From: Agromyces humatus
GTDB lineage: Bacteria > Actinomycetota > Actinomycetes > Actinomycetales > Microbacteriaceae
Length of the DNA stretch: 64,000 nucleotides
Reading direction: 5' to 3'
Assembly (NCBI RefSeq): GCF_021228295.1
Contig: NZ_JAJQPD010000006.1
Location: 186,001 to 250,000, forward strand
The first letter of the stretch is position 1. The number at the start of each line of letters is the position of its first letter. Below, in pieces: positions 16,601 to 24,138 of this stretch. Both the position numbers and the translations under genes were made by a program. Under the pieces are notes generated by a model, which saw nothing but the letters and a program-made list of their open reading frames with translations, was not told where the DNA came from and made no database searches.

Positions 16601-16717
16601 CACGGCAGGATCCGCTGGGCCTGGTTGCGTGTTGCCCATCGTCGCGGCCACCGCGTTCCCCGGCCCCATAAGGGCGGCGACGGTGAGCAGCGACGTGAGC
16701 AGGATTGCGCGTTTCAT
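13658..16717 (-). CDS. Secreted PIG-L family deacetylase, multidomain
   Basis: A 1019-residue exported protein. Residues 1-25 are a signal peptide (MKRAILLTSLLTVAALMGPG, cut near AVAA). A PIG-L/LmbE zinc deacetylase domain follows, with AHPDD at 64-68 and the second zinc motif GHGNH at 182-186. This family removes acetyl groups from N-acetylglucosamine-containing molecules. After it come two immunoglobulin-like NEW3/CARDB regions (about 370-600) and a carbohydrate-binding family 9-like region (about 605-855, with LGWYDDALYAQIRVTDDV). A C-terminal beta-rich tail completes the protein. GGAGGA precedes the ATG. It is on the same strand as, and just downstream of, the sugar uptake/nagB operon, so an extracellular de-N-acetylase feeding the importer is likely. 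Confidence 0.85.
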   Translation of the reverse strand: MKRAILLTSLLTVAALMGPGNAVAATMGNTQPGPADPAVQLEVGDPSIATKTERGKIDIMGIWAHPDDDAGFTTPCGVWHDLYGVRCGIIMATRGEGGSNSVGPEAGPDLGVRRENEDRTSHVRSGSVDIFNLDRVDFFYNTSAALTAEVWDAEETLRRTVRIIRETQPEILVGSTPSLAAGHGNHQYAQGRMIWEAAAAAADANMFPEQLSGLGAVETWQVKKILAGGQTTGTGGTLAPNCNTGFTPAATNPFTVVGTWTGYDSPYVWADGNVQGQQAGTAKTWAQVGREGGRAHPTQARVMEKGLTNPSCQRYGVSQSIVPMQPNNSAASANDDAVLYGAVVADPGGMPLGSEFSIAVDEYYEAAGEPFEVTVAARSGDGDLGGGTVSLVVPAGWQVSEPVEIDGIGDADASDATFTVTPAADAVAGVYKLAASFDGDVTAYNDTRIALVAPVEGRFERWGNMAEYEQWTRDHDAYVGGRSNAVAQMGAGETVTVPVEVTNRTDGTESGEVALALPAGFVADAASKSFSGLAPGDTVTVEFVVTHTDPADAGSRTVTFTATTTSGAGASTENETVYLVPTVVIPQLASAPTVDGTADGVYVGDPVDVGTRWEGAACATDGVDCGDGSLAKLGWYDDALYAQIRVTDDVASAAATPDRCFGHWLVDSVELLLDPRGDSVDTSTTFKLGMFPFTDDTDGTNGNGADGPCWSRDADNHQGFSTGPLAETVEGGLNAEGVEVAVEVARQADGSYADGGYDLEVKVPLAALPAAVGPTSAVPTGDAEQNDVDPSYFGLNVTPYDSDTQNFIGQTRTAWSAFGSQQSEPYRWGHAYLDGYVPPADRSTQAAAPIIPDTALQGVQSPQTVAQSATRGGTISGVQPSEALSVTDVKIQQKNVRVSYRSEEAGTVRVFLWKGDTTFIPVWTSSCVGDIYGFDACSPSDGAAPPWAPDMSGRLLGSFEQDVAAGKGSLAVPIDASIRSALADDARILVSYAEAATVASGDGVNAWSFPIESRLPGRG

Positions 16718-16788
16718 GCGTTCCTCCGTTGGACGCTCGGGACGACGGACTGCCTCCCGATGTTCTCCCTCAAGTTAGGGCAACTTCA

Positions 16789-16802
16789 GTCAATAAATCA
16801 AC
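16789..16802. promoter_or_regulatory. GTCAA-type inverted motif upstream of the deacetylase gene
   Basis: GTCAATAAATCAAC contains GTCAA and, on the other strand, GTTGA. It shares the GTCAAT core with the two operator-like repeats beside the DeoR gene at 21901-21943, so the deacetylase gene may belong to the same regulon. The match is short. Confidence 0.3.
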
Positions 16803-16861
16803 CATATACACGCATTAACGCGCATTTCTCCGCACGCATCTGCTCGCAAATCCGAATGAGC

Positions 16862-17656
16862 TCATAGCTCACCCGCTACCCTCGACCGCCCGTTGGAGAG
16901 GCGAACGGTGGGGAGGATGGCATCCGATTCGATTCCGGATGCTGCGTCGAGATCGACCAGCATGGTGACCGCGGGATGGTCATGCAGAGCCGATACTGGG
17001 AGGTCTGGTGTCGGGGGTGTCCTCACAAGCGCCGCCACCGGGGCCGACTTGGCCTGTCCTATCGCGACGAGGAGAATCCGTCGTGCGCTCAGGATCGTCG
17101 CGATTCCCTGTGACATCGCACGACGCGGCACCGCATCGAGGTCGCCTTTGAAGAAGCGAGCGTTGTCGCGGCGAGTTTGACCGGCGAGCTCGACGGCCCG
17201 CGTTCTGCTATCGAATGGAGTCCCGGGTTCGTTGAACGCGATATGCCCGTTGGCCCCGACTCCGAGCAGCTGCAGATCAATGCCGCCTGCGTTTGCGATG
17301 GAAAGCTCGAACGACGTCCCAGCGAGATTCGGATCGGCGCCTTCAGCATCCGGAGCCTGAACTCGTGAGATCGGCACGCCGAGCGGCCCGGCGAAGCTCC
17401 GCCGGATTACCTCGAGGTATCGCTCGGGATGCTCAACGGGGAGCCCGATGTACTCGTCGAGCTGGAACAGTTGCATCGTGCGGTACAGGTTGCGCCGACC
17501 GCCGTGACGCCGCGTCAACTCCGCGTATACGGGGTCGGTGGACGACCCCGTCGCCAATCCCAGTGTTCGGACTCCCGACTGCACTGCGCGATCGAAGATG
17601 TCCGCTGCACGAGCACCGACGGCCTCGGCATCTGGAAGCACCGCTATCTCTATCAT
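16862..17656 (-). CDS. nagB: Glucosamine-6-phosphate deaminase
   Basis: Converts glucosamine-6-phosphate to fructose-6-phosphate and ammonia in the cytoplasm. At 264 residues it is normal NagB length. Hallmarks: LGLATGSS at 32-39, LDEYIGL with catalytic-region Asp67-Glu68, and GANGHIAFNEPG at 134-145 containing the ring-opening His138. The frame is open upstream into the permease gene, but the ATG at 17656 overlaps the permease stop by four bases (ATGA) and gives the right length. It is the last gene of a tightly coupled kinase-ABC-nagB operon. No nagA (deacetylase) is present; the secreted PIG-L enzyme downstream could supply the deacetylated sugar instead. Confidence 0.92.
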   Translation of the reverse strand: MIEIAVLPDAEAVGARAADIFDRAVQSGVRTLGLATGSSTDPVYAELTRRHGGRRNLYRTMQLFQLDEYIGLPVEHPERYLEVIRRSFAGPLGVPISRVQAPDAEGADPNLAGTSFELSIANAGGIDLQLLGVGANGHIAFNEPGTPFDSRTRAVELAGQTRRDNARFFKGDLDAVPRRAMSQGIATILSARRILLVAIGQAKSAPVAALVRTPPTPDLPVSALHDHPAVTMLVDLDAASGIESDAILPTVRLSNGRSRVAGEL

Positions 17657-18471
17657 TCGCGAACCGCGCCCTCGATCATGCCCTTGATGAAGTGCCGCTG
17701 GAGGAAGACGTAGAGGAGCACGATCGGCAGCGCGACCATGACCGCACCCGCCGCGAGCAGCGCTGTGCCCTGCGTGTACTGCCCCTGGAAGAAGGCGAGG
17801 GCGAGCGGCGCGGTGCGCACCGACCCGTTGGGCGACATCACGAGCGGTATGAGGAATTCGTTCCAGGTCCACATGAACGTGAGCAGCACGAGCGTGAGGA
17901 TCGCGGGGCGACCGATCGGCACGAGCACCTGCCACAGGATGCGCATCGACCCGGCCCCGTCGAGGCGGGCGGCGTCGATGAGCGCGCGGCTCGAGGTGCG
18001 GAAGTACGTGCGCATCCAATACGTGCCGAACGCGATCGACATCGCGATCTGCGGCGCAGCGACGCCCCAGACGGTGTTCGTGAGCCCGACCATCCGTAGG
18101 TCGAAATAGAGCGGCACGATGAACGCCTCGGTCGGCACCATGATGCCGAGCAGGAAGACGTAGAACATGAGCGTGGCCCCGCGAAAGCGCATCGTGCCGA
18201 GCGCGTACCCCGCGAGGATCGACGCGAGCACCGACACGATGACGACGATCACCGCGACCACCACCGAGGTCTGCATGTACTGGCCGAACCGGCCGATCTC
18301 CCACGCCTCGGGGAAGTTCTCGGGATGGAACGGTCCGCCGTCGCGGGCGACGGAGGCGCTCTGCGGACCGAACGCGAGCGACACGATGACTGCGATAGGG
18401 CCGAGCACGATGAGCGCGAACGCGACGAGCACGACGTAGTTCGCGCCCCGTTCGATCGGGGACACCTTCAC
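17653..18471 (-). CDS. Carbohydrate ABC transporter permease (MalG type)
   Basis: The second membrane subunit of a CUT1-type sugar importer, 272 residues with six predicted helices. The cytoplasmic coupling loop reads DAARLDGAGSMRILWQVLVP, the EAA motif that contacts the ATPase. It overlaps the first permease and nagB by four bases on either side, so the operon is translationally coupled. No ATP-binding subunit is encoded in the operon or anywhere in the window. A shared MsiK/UgpC-type ATPase encoded elsewhere probably energises the importer, as in Streptomyces. Confidence 0.9.
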   Translation of the reverse strand: MKVSPIERGANYVVLVAFALIVLGPIAVIVSLAFGPQSASVARDGGPFHPENFPEAWEIGRFGQYMQTSVVVAVIVVIVSVLASILAGYALGTMRFRGATLMFYVFLLGIMVPTEAFIVPLYFDLRMVGLTNTVWGVAAPQIAMSIAFGTYWMRTYFRTSSRALIDAARLDGAGSMRILWQVLVPIGRPAILTLVLLTFMWTWNEFLIPLVMSPNGSVRTAPLALAFFQGQYTQGTALLAAGAVMVALPIVLLYVFLQRHFIKGMIEGAVRE

Positions 18472-19373
18472 TTGCGGTCTCCGATCATGTTCACGACGCC
18501 GTTGATGGCGAAAACGATGAGGGTGAGCACGACGCCCACGGCGGTCGCGACCCCGACTTCACCGAGCTCGAACGCCCGGCGGTAGATCTCGTAGCTCGGC
18601 ACGGTCGTCGACGTGCCCGGGCCGCCGCTCGTCGTGACGTAGACGAGATCGAAGGTCTTGAGCGCGGCGACGATCGTGAGCGTGAGTGCGACGGTGATCT
18701 CGCCGCGCACCATCGGCAGCGTGATCGCGAAGAACTCGCGCACGGGGCCCGAGCCGTCGAGTCGCGCGGCCTCGTAGAGTTCGCGCGGCACCCGGCTCAT
18801 GCCGGCCATGAGCAGCACGGTCACGAGGCCCGTGCACACCCACGTGCCGATGAGGCCGACCGCGGGCAGTGTGAACGTGTAGTCGCCGAGCCAGGGGCGA
18901 GCGAGTGTCCCGAGCCCGATCATGCGCAGGATCCCGTTGAGCGGCCCGTCTGGCGCGTAGATCTGCCGCCAGGTGACGGCGACGACAACCATTGCGATGA
19001 CCTGCGGCAGGAAAATGACGCTGCGGAAGAACCCGAGCCCGCGCACTTGGGCGCGGGTGAGCAGGCTCGCGAGCAGCAGACCGATCGCGAGCGGCAGCAC
19101 CGCGTAGAAGAACACGAGCACGAGGGCGTGCCAGAACGCCTCGCGCAGGCGCTCGTCGTAGATGATCTCGACGTAGTTGTCGAGGCCGACGAACGTCGAG
19201 GCCCCGAGCCCGTCCCACTCGAAGAGCGAGAACTGTGCGGCCCGGGCGAGCGGGAAGAGCAGGAACGCCCCGTAGAGCAGGATGGCAGGCGCGAGGTACG
19301 CCCAGGGAGCCCACGCCGATCGGGCGGAGAGCCGCGAGGCGCTCCGCCCGATCGTGGTCGTACTGTCAGCCAT
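18468..19373 (-). CDS. Sugar ABC transporter permease (MalF type)
   Basis: The first membrane subunit of the CUT1 sugar importer, 301 residues with six helices. The first helix follows a short cytoplasmic N-terminus (WAYLAPAILLYGAFLLFPL). The EAA loop reads YEAARLDGSGPVREFFAITL. Its ATG lies 8 bases inside the end of the solute-binding protein gene and its stop overlaps the next permease by four bases. The pair forms the channel for a sugar delivered by the binding lipoprotein encoded directly upstream. Confidence 0.9.
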   Translation of the reverse strand: MADSTTTIGRSASRLSARSAWAPWAYLAPAILLYGAFLLFPLARAAQFSLFEWDGLGASTFVGLDNYVEIIYDERLREAFWHALVLVFFYAVLPLAIGLLLASLLTRAQVRGLGFFRSVIFLPQVIAMVVVAVTWRQIYAPDGPLNGILRMIGLGTLARPWLGDYTFTLPAVGLIGTWVCTGLVTVLLMAGMSRVPRELYEAARLDGSGPVREFFAITLPMVRGEITVALTLTIVAALKTFDLVYVTTSGGPGTSTTVPSYEIYRRAFELGEVGVATAVGVVLTLIVFAINGVVNMIGDRK

Positions 19374-20724
19374 TGCTCGCGACGAACTCCGAGTAGTCGG
19401 CCTCGAGCGTCTCGGTGAACTGCTCGGGCGTCGTCTGCCCGGCGAGCAGATCCTGCAATGCCTGTCCCATCGTGTCGCCGAAGGTCGGCGTCGCGTAGTC
19501 GAGGTAGGGCAGCAGGCTGCCGTCGCCGGTGACGTCGCCGAATACGGTGAACACGTCGGCCATCACGCCGTCGCTCGGGGCGAGCTCGGCGGTGCGGTTG
19601 ACGGGCAGGTTGCCGGTGTCGGCGAGCACCTGCATCGCCTCGTCGCTCGTGATGAAGTCGATGTACGCGGCGGCGACGTCCGTGTTGTCGGCCGCCGAGG
19701 TGATCGTGAACGGCAAACCGGTGCCGCCCGTGGTGGCCGGGGTGCCGTCGCCGGTATTCGGGATGAAGAACCCGACGTCGTCGCCCATGGCATCGGCGAG
19801 GTCGGCGGCGAGCCACGACCCGCCGATGAGGAAGACGCCGTCGCCGGCTGCGAGCGACTGCCAGGCCGCGTCGTAGTCGGTACCGTTCACGCCGTCGTTG
19901 AAGTAGCCGGCGTCGACCCAGTCCTGCAGGGTCTCGGCGGCCGCGACGTTCTCGGGCGTCGTCCAGCTCTGTCCGGCGTTCCCGAGGCCCAGGTCGGTGA
20001 TGACCTCGGCGGCGACGTCATCGCCCTGCACCGGGCCGAACACGTGCAGCGCGGGCCACTTCTCGATGTTGCCGAGCAACATCGGCGTCTCCCCCGCAGT
20101 CGTCGCGGCCTTCAGTGCCGCGTCGAACTCGGTCCAGTCGGTCGGCACTTCGAGGCCGAGCTCGTCGAGCTTCGACTTCGAGTAGAAGGCACCGACGACC
20201 TCGCCTACCTGCGGCAGGCCGTAGAGGTTGCCGTCGCCGAACACTTTCGCGTCCTCGCTGTATGTCGAGTACTGCAGCACCGAGGGGGAGTACCGGTCGA
20301 ACCAGCCGTACTCCTCGGCGTAGTCGTCGAGCGGGCGCAGCTGCTCGGCGGCGACGAACTGGCCCATCGTGTTGCGACCGTTGTTCGCCTGCACGACGTC
20401 GGGCGCGTCGGCGTCGGTAAGGGCGAGCCGCAGAGTCGTGGCGAGGTCGTCGAACGATTGCGAGTTGCGGTCGATCGTGACGTTCGGGTACTTCTCCATG
20501 AACGCCTCGTTGAGCTGCTCCATCTGCTCGTTCTGGCCGCCGCGCACCTCCTGGTCCCACACGGTCAAGGTGACGTCGCCGACCCCTGAGATGTCGGTGC
20601 TGATGGCGCCCGTGTCGGCCGTGTCCTCAGGGCCCGCGCCAGTGCCGGGGGCGCAGCTCGTGAGGGCGACGACGAGTGCGGCGCTGCCAAGCGCCACCGC
20701 GGTCAGTCGGGTGTTCCGTCTCAT
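19366..20724 (-). CDS. Sugar ABC transporter solute-binding lipoprotein
   Basis: A 452-residue extracellular binding protein of the MalE/cluster 1 type, anchored by a lipid on Cys24 (lipobox LTSC after the signal MRRNTRLTAVALGSAALVVA). The family segments VTLTVWDQ, then NEAFMEKYPNVTI and PDVVQANNGR are present, as is the late PLDDY region. The frame is open further upstream but the ATG at 20724 gives a proper lipoprotein signal and overlaps the kinase stop by ATGA. Substrate cannot be read from sequence; the neighbouring nagB, kinase and GH4 genes suggest an amino-sugar glycoside or oligosaccharide. Confidence 0.9.
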   Translation of the reverse strand: MRRNTRLTAVALGSAALVVALTSCAPGTGAGPEDTADTGAISTDISGVGDVTLTVWDQEVRGGQNEQMEQLNEAFMEKYPNVTIDRNSQSFDDLATTLRLALTDADAPDVVQANNGRNTMGQFVAAEQLRPLDDYAEEYGWFDRYSPSVLQYSTYSEDAKVFGDGNLYGLPQVGEVVGAFYSKSKLDELGLEVPTDWTEFDAALKAATTAGETPMLLGNIEKWPALHVFGPVQGDDVAAEVITDLGLGNAGQSWTTPENVAAAETLQDWVDAGYFNDGVNGTDYDAAWQSLAAGDGVFLIGGSWLAADLADAMGDDVGFFIPNTGDGTPATTGGTGLPFTITSAADNTDVAAAYIDFITSDEAMQVLADTGNLPVNRTAELAPSDGVMADVFTVFGDVTGDGSLLPYLDYATPTFGDTMGQALQDLLAGQTTPEQFTETLEADYSEFVASNG

Positions 20725-21821
20725 GATGTACCTCTCTTTTTCTCGGGATTCGATCTCCGGGCCGCTGTGGTGCCGAAGTCGGCGAAGGGGAAGGTGAGCT
20801 CCGCTCTGCGGCGCATGGATGGTTCGGGGGCGGCGTCGTTCAGGAAAGCGAATCGCGCCGCGAGCTCGCGGTCTCCGCTGCCGCGCGCGCGATGCCACCA
20901 GTCGGCGACGTCGCCCCAGCCCGGCGCGCCGACGGCACCGCCGGGATGTTCGACGGCGAGCGCCGCACAGAGCGCCGCGAACGAAAGCCGATGTTCAAGC
21001 GGCCAGTCGCGCAGGGTCCCGACCACGAGGGCCGCGCCGAAGACGTCGCCGGCGCCCGTGGCGTCGCGGCCGTTCGCCGGCACGGCGGGCATCGTGATCT
21101 CCTCCCCGCGAGCAGCGTCGATCGCGACGGCGCCCTGCTCGCCCCGGGTCACGACGACGAGGGGCACGAGTTCGGCGAGCGCGCGGGCGGCGTCGCGGGC
21201 CGAGTCGGTGCGGGTGTAGCCCATCGCCTCGGTCTCGTTGGGGGTGAAGGCGAAGCAGTCGGCGAGCGGGGCGAGGTCAGCCGGATCCCAGCGTCCGCTC
21301 GAGTCCCAGCCGAGGTCGGCGAAGATCTTCGTGCCCGCGCGGGCGGCGCTCCGCCACCAGACGTCGGCACCGCGGACACTGCGCGTGGCGCCGAGGTCGA
21401 CGAACGTGGCACGGGCGCTCATTGCGTCGCCGACAACCTCGCCCGCGGTGAATGGCGCCGGCTCCTCGCGGGTGACCATGCTGCGGTCGCTGCCGGAGGC
21501 GATCGAGACGGTGACTGGCGTGGGCCAGTCGGGCACGAGGCGGGAGCGGCCGAGATCGATGCCCTCGCGGTCGGCGAGGAACTCCCAGCACCAGCGGCCG
21601 TAGACGTCGTCGCCGAACGGCGCCGCCAGCGAGGTACTGAGGCCGAGTCGGGCGGTGGCGACCGCGAGGTTTGCAACGCCGCCCGGGCTCGACGCGAGGC
21701 CCGCCGCGTGCACCTCGGTGCCCGGCCGGGGCGTTCCGTCGACGCCGGTGAACACGAGGTCGAAGAAGACGGGCCCGGTGAGGAGCACGTCGACGGTGTC
21801 GTCGGCAGCCCATTCAGCCAC
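20721..21821 (-). CDS. PfkB family carbohydrate kinase
   Basis: A ribokinase-fold sugar kinase that should phosphorylate the imported sugar. The N-terminal signature SPGGVANLAVATARLG and the C-terminal GRDATGAGDVFGAAL with the catalytic Asp and anion hole are both intact. The GTG at 21821 is chosen because GGAGG lies 4-5 bases upstream; it gives 366 residues. The open frame continues about 28 codons into the promoter region. It is the first gene of the operon and overlaps the binding protein by four bases. Its position beside GH4 and nagB suggests it produces the 6-phospho-glycoside the GH4 enzyme needs. It does not look like IolC. Confidence 0.85.
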   Translation of the reverse strand: MAEWAADDTVDVLLTGPVFFDLVFTGVDGTPRPGTEVHAAGLASSPGGVANLAVATARLGLSTSLAAPFGDDVYGRWCWEFLADREGIDLGRSRLVPDWPTPVTVSIASGSDRSMVTREEPAPFTAGEVVGDAMSARATFVDLGATRSVRGADVWWRSAARAGTKIFADLGWDSSGRWDPADLAPLADCFAFTPNETEAMGYTRTDSARDAARALAELVPLVVVTRGEQGAVAIDAARGEEITMPAVPANGRDATGAGDVFGAALVVGTLRDWPLEHRLSFAALCAALAVEHPGGAVGAPGWGDVADWWHRARGSGDRELAARFAFLNDAAPEPSMRRRAELTFPFADFGTTAARRSNPEKKRGTS

Positions 21822-21866
21822 GAATCCTCCATTGATTGCGATCGCCTGCGCGATCATCGATCGGCT

Positions 21867-21895
21867 TTGACTGAACATACTCTCGAATGGATGAT
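21867..21895 (+). promoter_or_regulatory. Putative promoter for the DeoR-GH4 transcript
   Basis: TTGACT at 21867-21872 and GATGAT at 21890-21895 with 17-base spacing fit a sigma-70 type promoter. It would start transcription near 21902, right at the first operator-like repeat. Confidence 0.4.
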
Positions 21896-21900
21896 CCTGC

Positions 21901-21943
21901 GTCAATTCATGCGCGAAATCGTCAATTCATGCTCGAAGTTGAC
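21901..21943. promoter_or_regulatory. Direct repeats flanked by GTCAA/TTGAC: candidate DeoR operator
   Basis: The 17-base string GTCAATTCATGCxCGAA occurs twice, at 21901-21917 and 21921-21937, with one base different and a 20-base period (two helical turns). The second copy is followed by GTTGAC, giving an inverted GTCAA...TTGAC pair. The site lies between the divergent kinase operon and the DeoR gene and immediately precedes the DeoR start, so it is a likely autoregulatory and operon operator. Confidence 0.6.
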
Positions 21944-21953
21944 TGCTAGCATC

Positions 21954-22709
21954 ATGCATATGCTGACAGCAACGCGACAGGCGCACATCCTGAACTCCCT
22001 GCGCACCGACGGCGAAGTCACCGTCGAAGAACTCGCCGAGCAGTTCGGCGTCTCGCTCTCGACGATTCGCCGCGACCTCAACGCGCTGAGCGCCGAGGGC
22101 TTGCTGCGGCGCGTGCGCGGCGGCGGAAGCATCGAGCCCGACCAGATCCCGTTCACCGACGTCGAGCGGCAACACGCGCCTGAGAAGTCACGGGTAGCCG
22201 AGCGCGCCGCCGAGCTCGTCTCCGAGGGCGATGTTGTCATCATCGACATCGGCACGACCACCGCCCTGCTCGCGGCGCAGTTACGCGGCCGGCGCATCAC
22301 CGTCATCACCGCGAGCCTCGCGGTCATTGACGAACTGCGCGACGACGACGTCGTGGAGCTCATCGTGCTCGGCGGGGCGGTGCGCAAGAACTACAACTCG
22401 ATGATCGGCACGCTCACCGAGCAGGCGCTCGCGCAGATCCGCGCGACGACGTGCTTCCTCGGCACGAGCGGCATTCGCGCCGACGGCACCATCTCCGACA
22501 CCACGGGCATGGAGGTGCCAATCAAGCGGGCGATGATCGAGTCATCCCAACGCACGGTCGTACTGGCCGACGCCTCGAAGTTCCCCGGCGTCGGGGTGCT
22601 GAGCGTGTGCGGCCCCGACCAGATCTCGGCGGTCGTGACGAACGACGACGCAGACGCATCTACGCTCGACCTGCTCCGCGAGGCGGGAGTCGAGGTGTTG
22701 GTCGCGTGA
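21954..22709 (+). CDS. DeoR/GlpR family transcriptional regulator
   Basis: A 251-residue DeoR-type repressor. The N-terminal helix-turn-helix reads VTVEELAEQFGVSLSTIRRD with the family signature continuing into LNALSAEGLLRRVRGG. The C-terminal sugar-phosphate-sensing domain contains IDIGTTTALLAAQL, a region that binds phosphorylated sugars in this family. ATG codons at 21954 and 21960 are both possible. It overlaps the GH4 gene (GTGA) and is divergent from the kinase-ABC-nagB operon, so it probably senses a sugar phosphate of this pathway and controls both directions through the adjacent repeats. Confidence 0.9.
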   Translation: MHMLTATRQAHILNSLRTDGEVTVEELAEQFGVSLSTIRRDLNALSAEGLLRRVRGGGSIEPDQIPFTDVERQHAPEKSRVAERAAELVSEGDVVIIDIGTTTALLAAQLRGRRITVITASLAVIDELRDDDVVELIVLGGAVRKNYNSMIGTLTEQALAQIRATTCFLGTSGIRADGTISDTTGMEVPIKRAMIESSQRTVVLADASKFPGVGVLSVCGPDQISAVVTNDDADASTLDLLREAGVEVLVA

Positions 22710-24034
22710 AGCTCACCATCATCGGCGGCGGCGGGTTCCGCGTGCCGCAGGTCTTCGAGGCGGTCGCCGCCGACGAGGCGCCCGTGCGCATCGACGAGCT
22801 CGCGCTCTACGACGTCTCGGCATCTCGGCTCGAGACCATCGGGGCGATCGTGTCGCGGCTTGCGCGCGGGCGTCGGCATGTGCCGGCGATCACGACGACG
22901 ACCGACCTCGAGGAGGCACTGCGCGGCGCCGACTTCATCTTCAGCGCCGTGCGCATCGGCGGCACGCAGGGCCGCATCCTCGACGAGCGCACCGCGCTCG
23001 ACCTCGGGGTGCTCGGCCAGGAGACGGTCGGCCCGGGCGGCCTGGCCTACGCGCTGCGGACTGTGCCGTTCATGATCCGGCTCGCCGAGACGATCCGCAG
23101 GGTCGCGCCCGAGGCCTGGGTGATCAACTTCACGAACCCTGCGGGCATCGTCACCGAGGCGATGCAGCGTGTGCTCGGTGACCGGGTCGTCGGCATCTGC
23201 GACACCCCGATCGGGCTCATGCGCCGCGCCGCCGCCGCGACGGGCAGCTCGGCCGATGCCATCGCGTTCGACTACGTCGGGCTCAACCACCTGGGTTGGT
23301 TGCGGTCGATCACGGCCGGCAGCGACGAACTGCTGCCGCGCCTGCTCGAATCGGATGCCTCACTCGAGGCGATCGAGGAGGCCAGGCTGATGGGCTTCGA
23401 CTGGGTGCGCGCGATCGGTGCCCTGCCGAACGAGTACCTGTACTACTACTACTTCACGCGCGAGGCCACGGCACGAATCCGTGCGTCGGCCGCGACCCGT
23501 GGTGAGTTCATCGACCGCCAGCAGTCGGCGTTCTACAGTGCGCCCGGCGATGACCCGCTTGAGACGTGGCTGCGGGCGCGCCATGAGCGCGAGTCGAGCT
23601 ACATGGCCGAGAGTCGCGACGATGACGAAGAGCGCCGCGAGTCGGATGTCGACGGCGGCGGATACCACCAAGTGGCGCTCGACCTCATGGCTGCGCTCGC
23701 GAGCGGGCGCTCGGCGACGATGATCCTCAACGTGCGCAACAACACGCTGGTTCCGCAGCTGCCCGACAACGCGGTCATCGAGGTGGGCTGCGTCGTCGAC
23801 GCCGATGGCGTGCACCCGTGGTCGATCGCCCCGGTGTCGGGCGAGATGCTCGGGCTCATCACGCAGGTGAAATCGGCCGAGCGCCTTATCATCGGCGCCG
23901 TGCACGAGCGCTCGCGCGAGCTGGCCTGGCGCGGCTTCGCCGCGCACCCGCTGGTCGACTCGGTTGGGGTGGCGCATTCGCTCCTCGATCGCTACAGCCA
24001 GGCCTTCACCGAGATCGGCGCGCTCCTGCGATGA
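22706..24034 (+). CDS. Glycoside hydrolase family 4, 6-phospho-beta-glucosidase type
   Basis: A 442-residue NAD- and metal-dependent GH4 enzyme. It opens with the dinucleotide motif KLTIIGGGGFRVPQ and carries NFTNPAGIVTEA, the CDTPIG loop and GLNHLGW, regions that hold the metal and substrate. Family 4 enzymes act by oxidation-elimination and usually need a C6-phosphorylated glycoside. They can cleave either anomer. The GTG at 22706 overlaps the DeoR stop by four bases. E. coli ChbF, which cleaves deacetylated chitobiose-6-phosphate, is a GH4 member. With a PfkB kinase, nagB and a deacetylase nearby, a similar role is plausible here. The exact substrate is inferred only. Confidence 0.88.
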   Translation: MKLTIIGGGGFRVPQVFEAVAADEAPVRIDELALYDVSASRLETIGAIVSRLARGRRHVPAITTTTDLEEALRGADFIFSAVRIGGTQGRILDERTALDLGVLGQETVGPGGLAYALRTVPFMIRLAETIRRVAPEAWVINFTNPAGIVTEAMQRVLGDRVVGICDTPIGLMRRAAAATGSSADAIAFDYVGLNHLGWLRSITAGSDELLPRLLESDASLEAIEEARLMGFDWVRAIGALPNEYLYYYYFTREATARIRASAATRGEFIDRQQSAFYSAPGDDPLETWLRARHERESSYMAESRDDDEERRESDVDGGGYHQVALDLMAALASGRSATMILNVRNNTLVPQLPDNAVIEVGCVVDADGVHPWSIAPVSGEMLGLITQVKSAERLIIGAVHERSRELAWRGFAAHPLVDSVGVAHSLLDRYSQAFTEIGALLR

Positions 24035-24138
24035 GGGAATCGAGTTTCGAACGCGCGCACCGCCCGGGGTTCGATGTCGCGGCATGCCATTGGTCCGCGG
24101 CATCCGTTCGACCGACGACATGACATGAAGGCGACCGC

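Noticed and set aside
20721-21821. PfkB gene as the missing iolC
   Set aside because: Its N-terminal region lacks the IolC-type pattern, it is in the divergent operon with nagB, and it is separated from the iol genes by the DeoR and GH4 genes.
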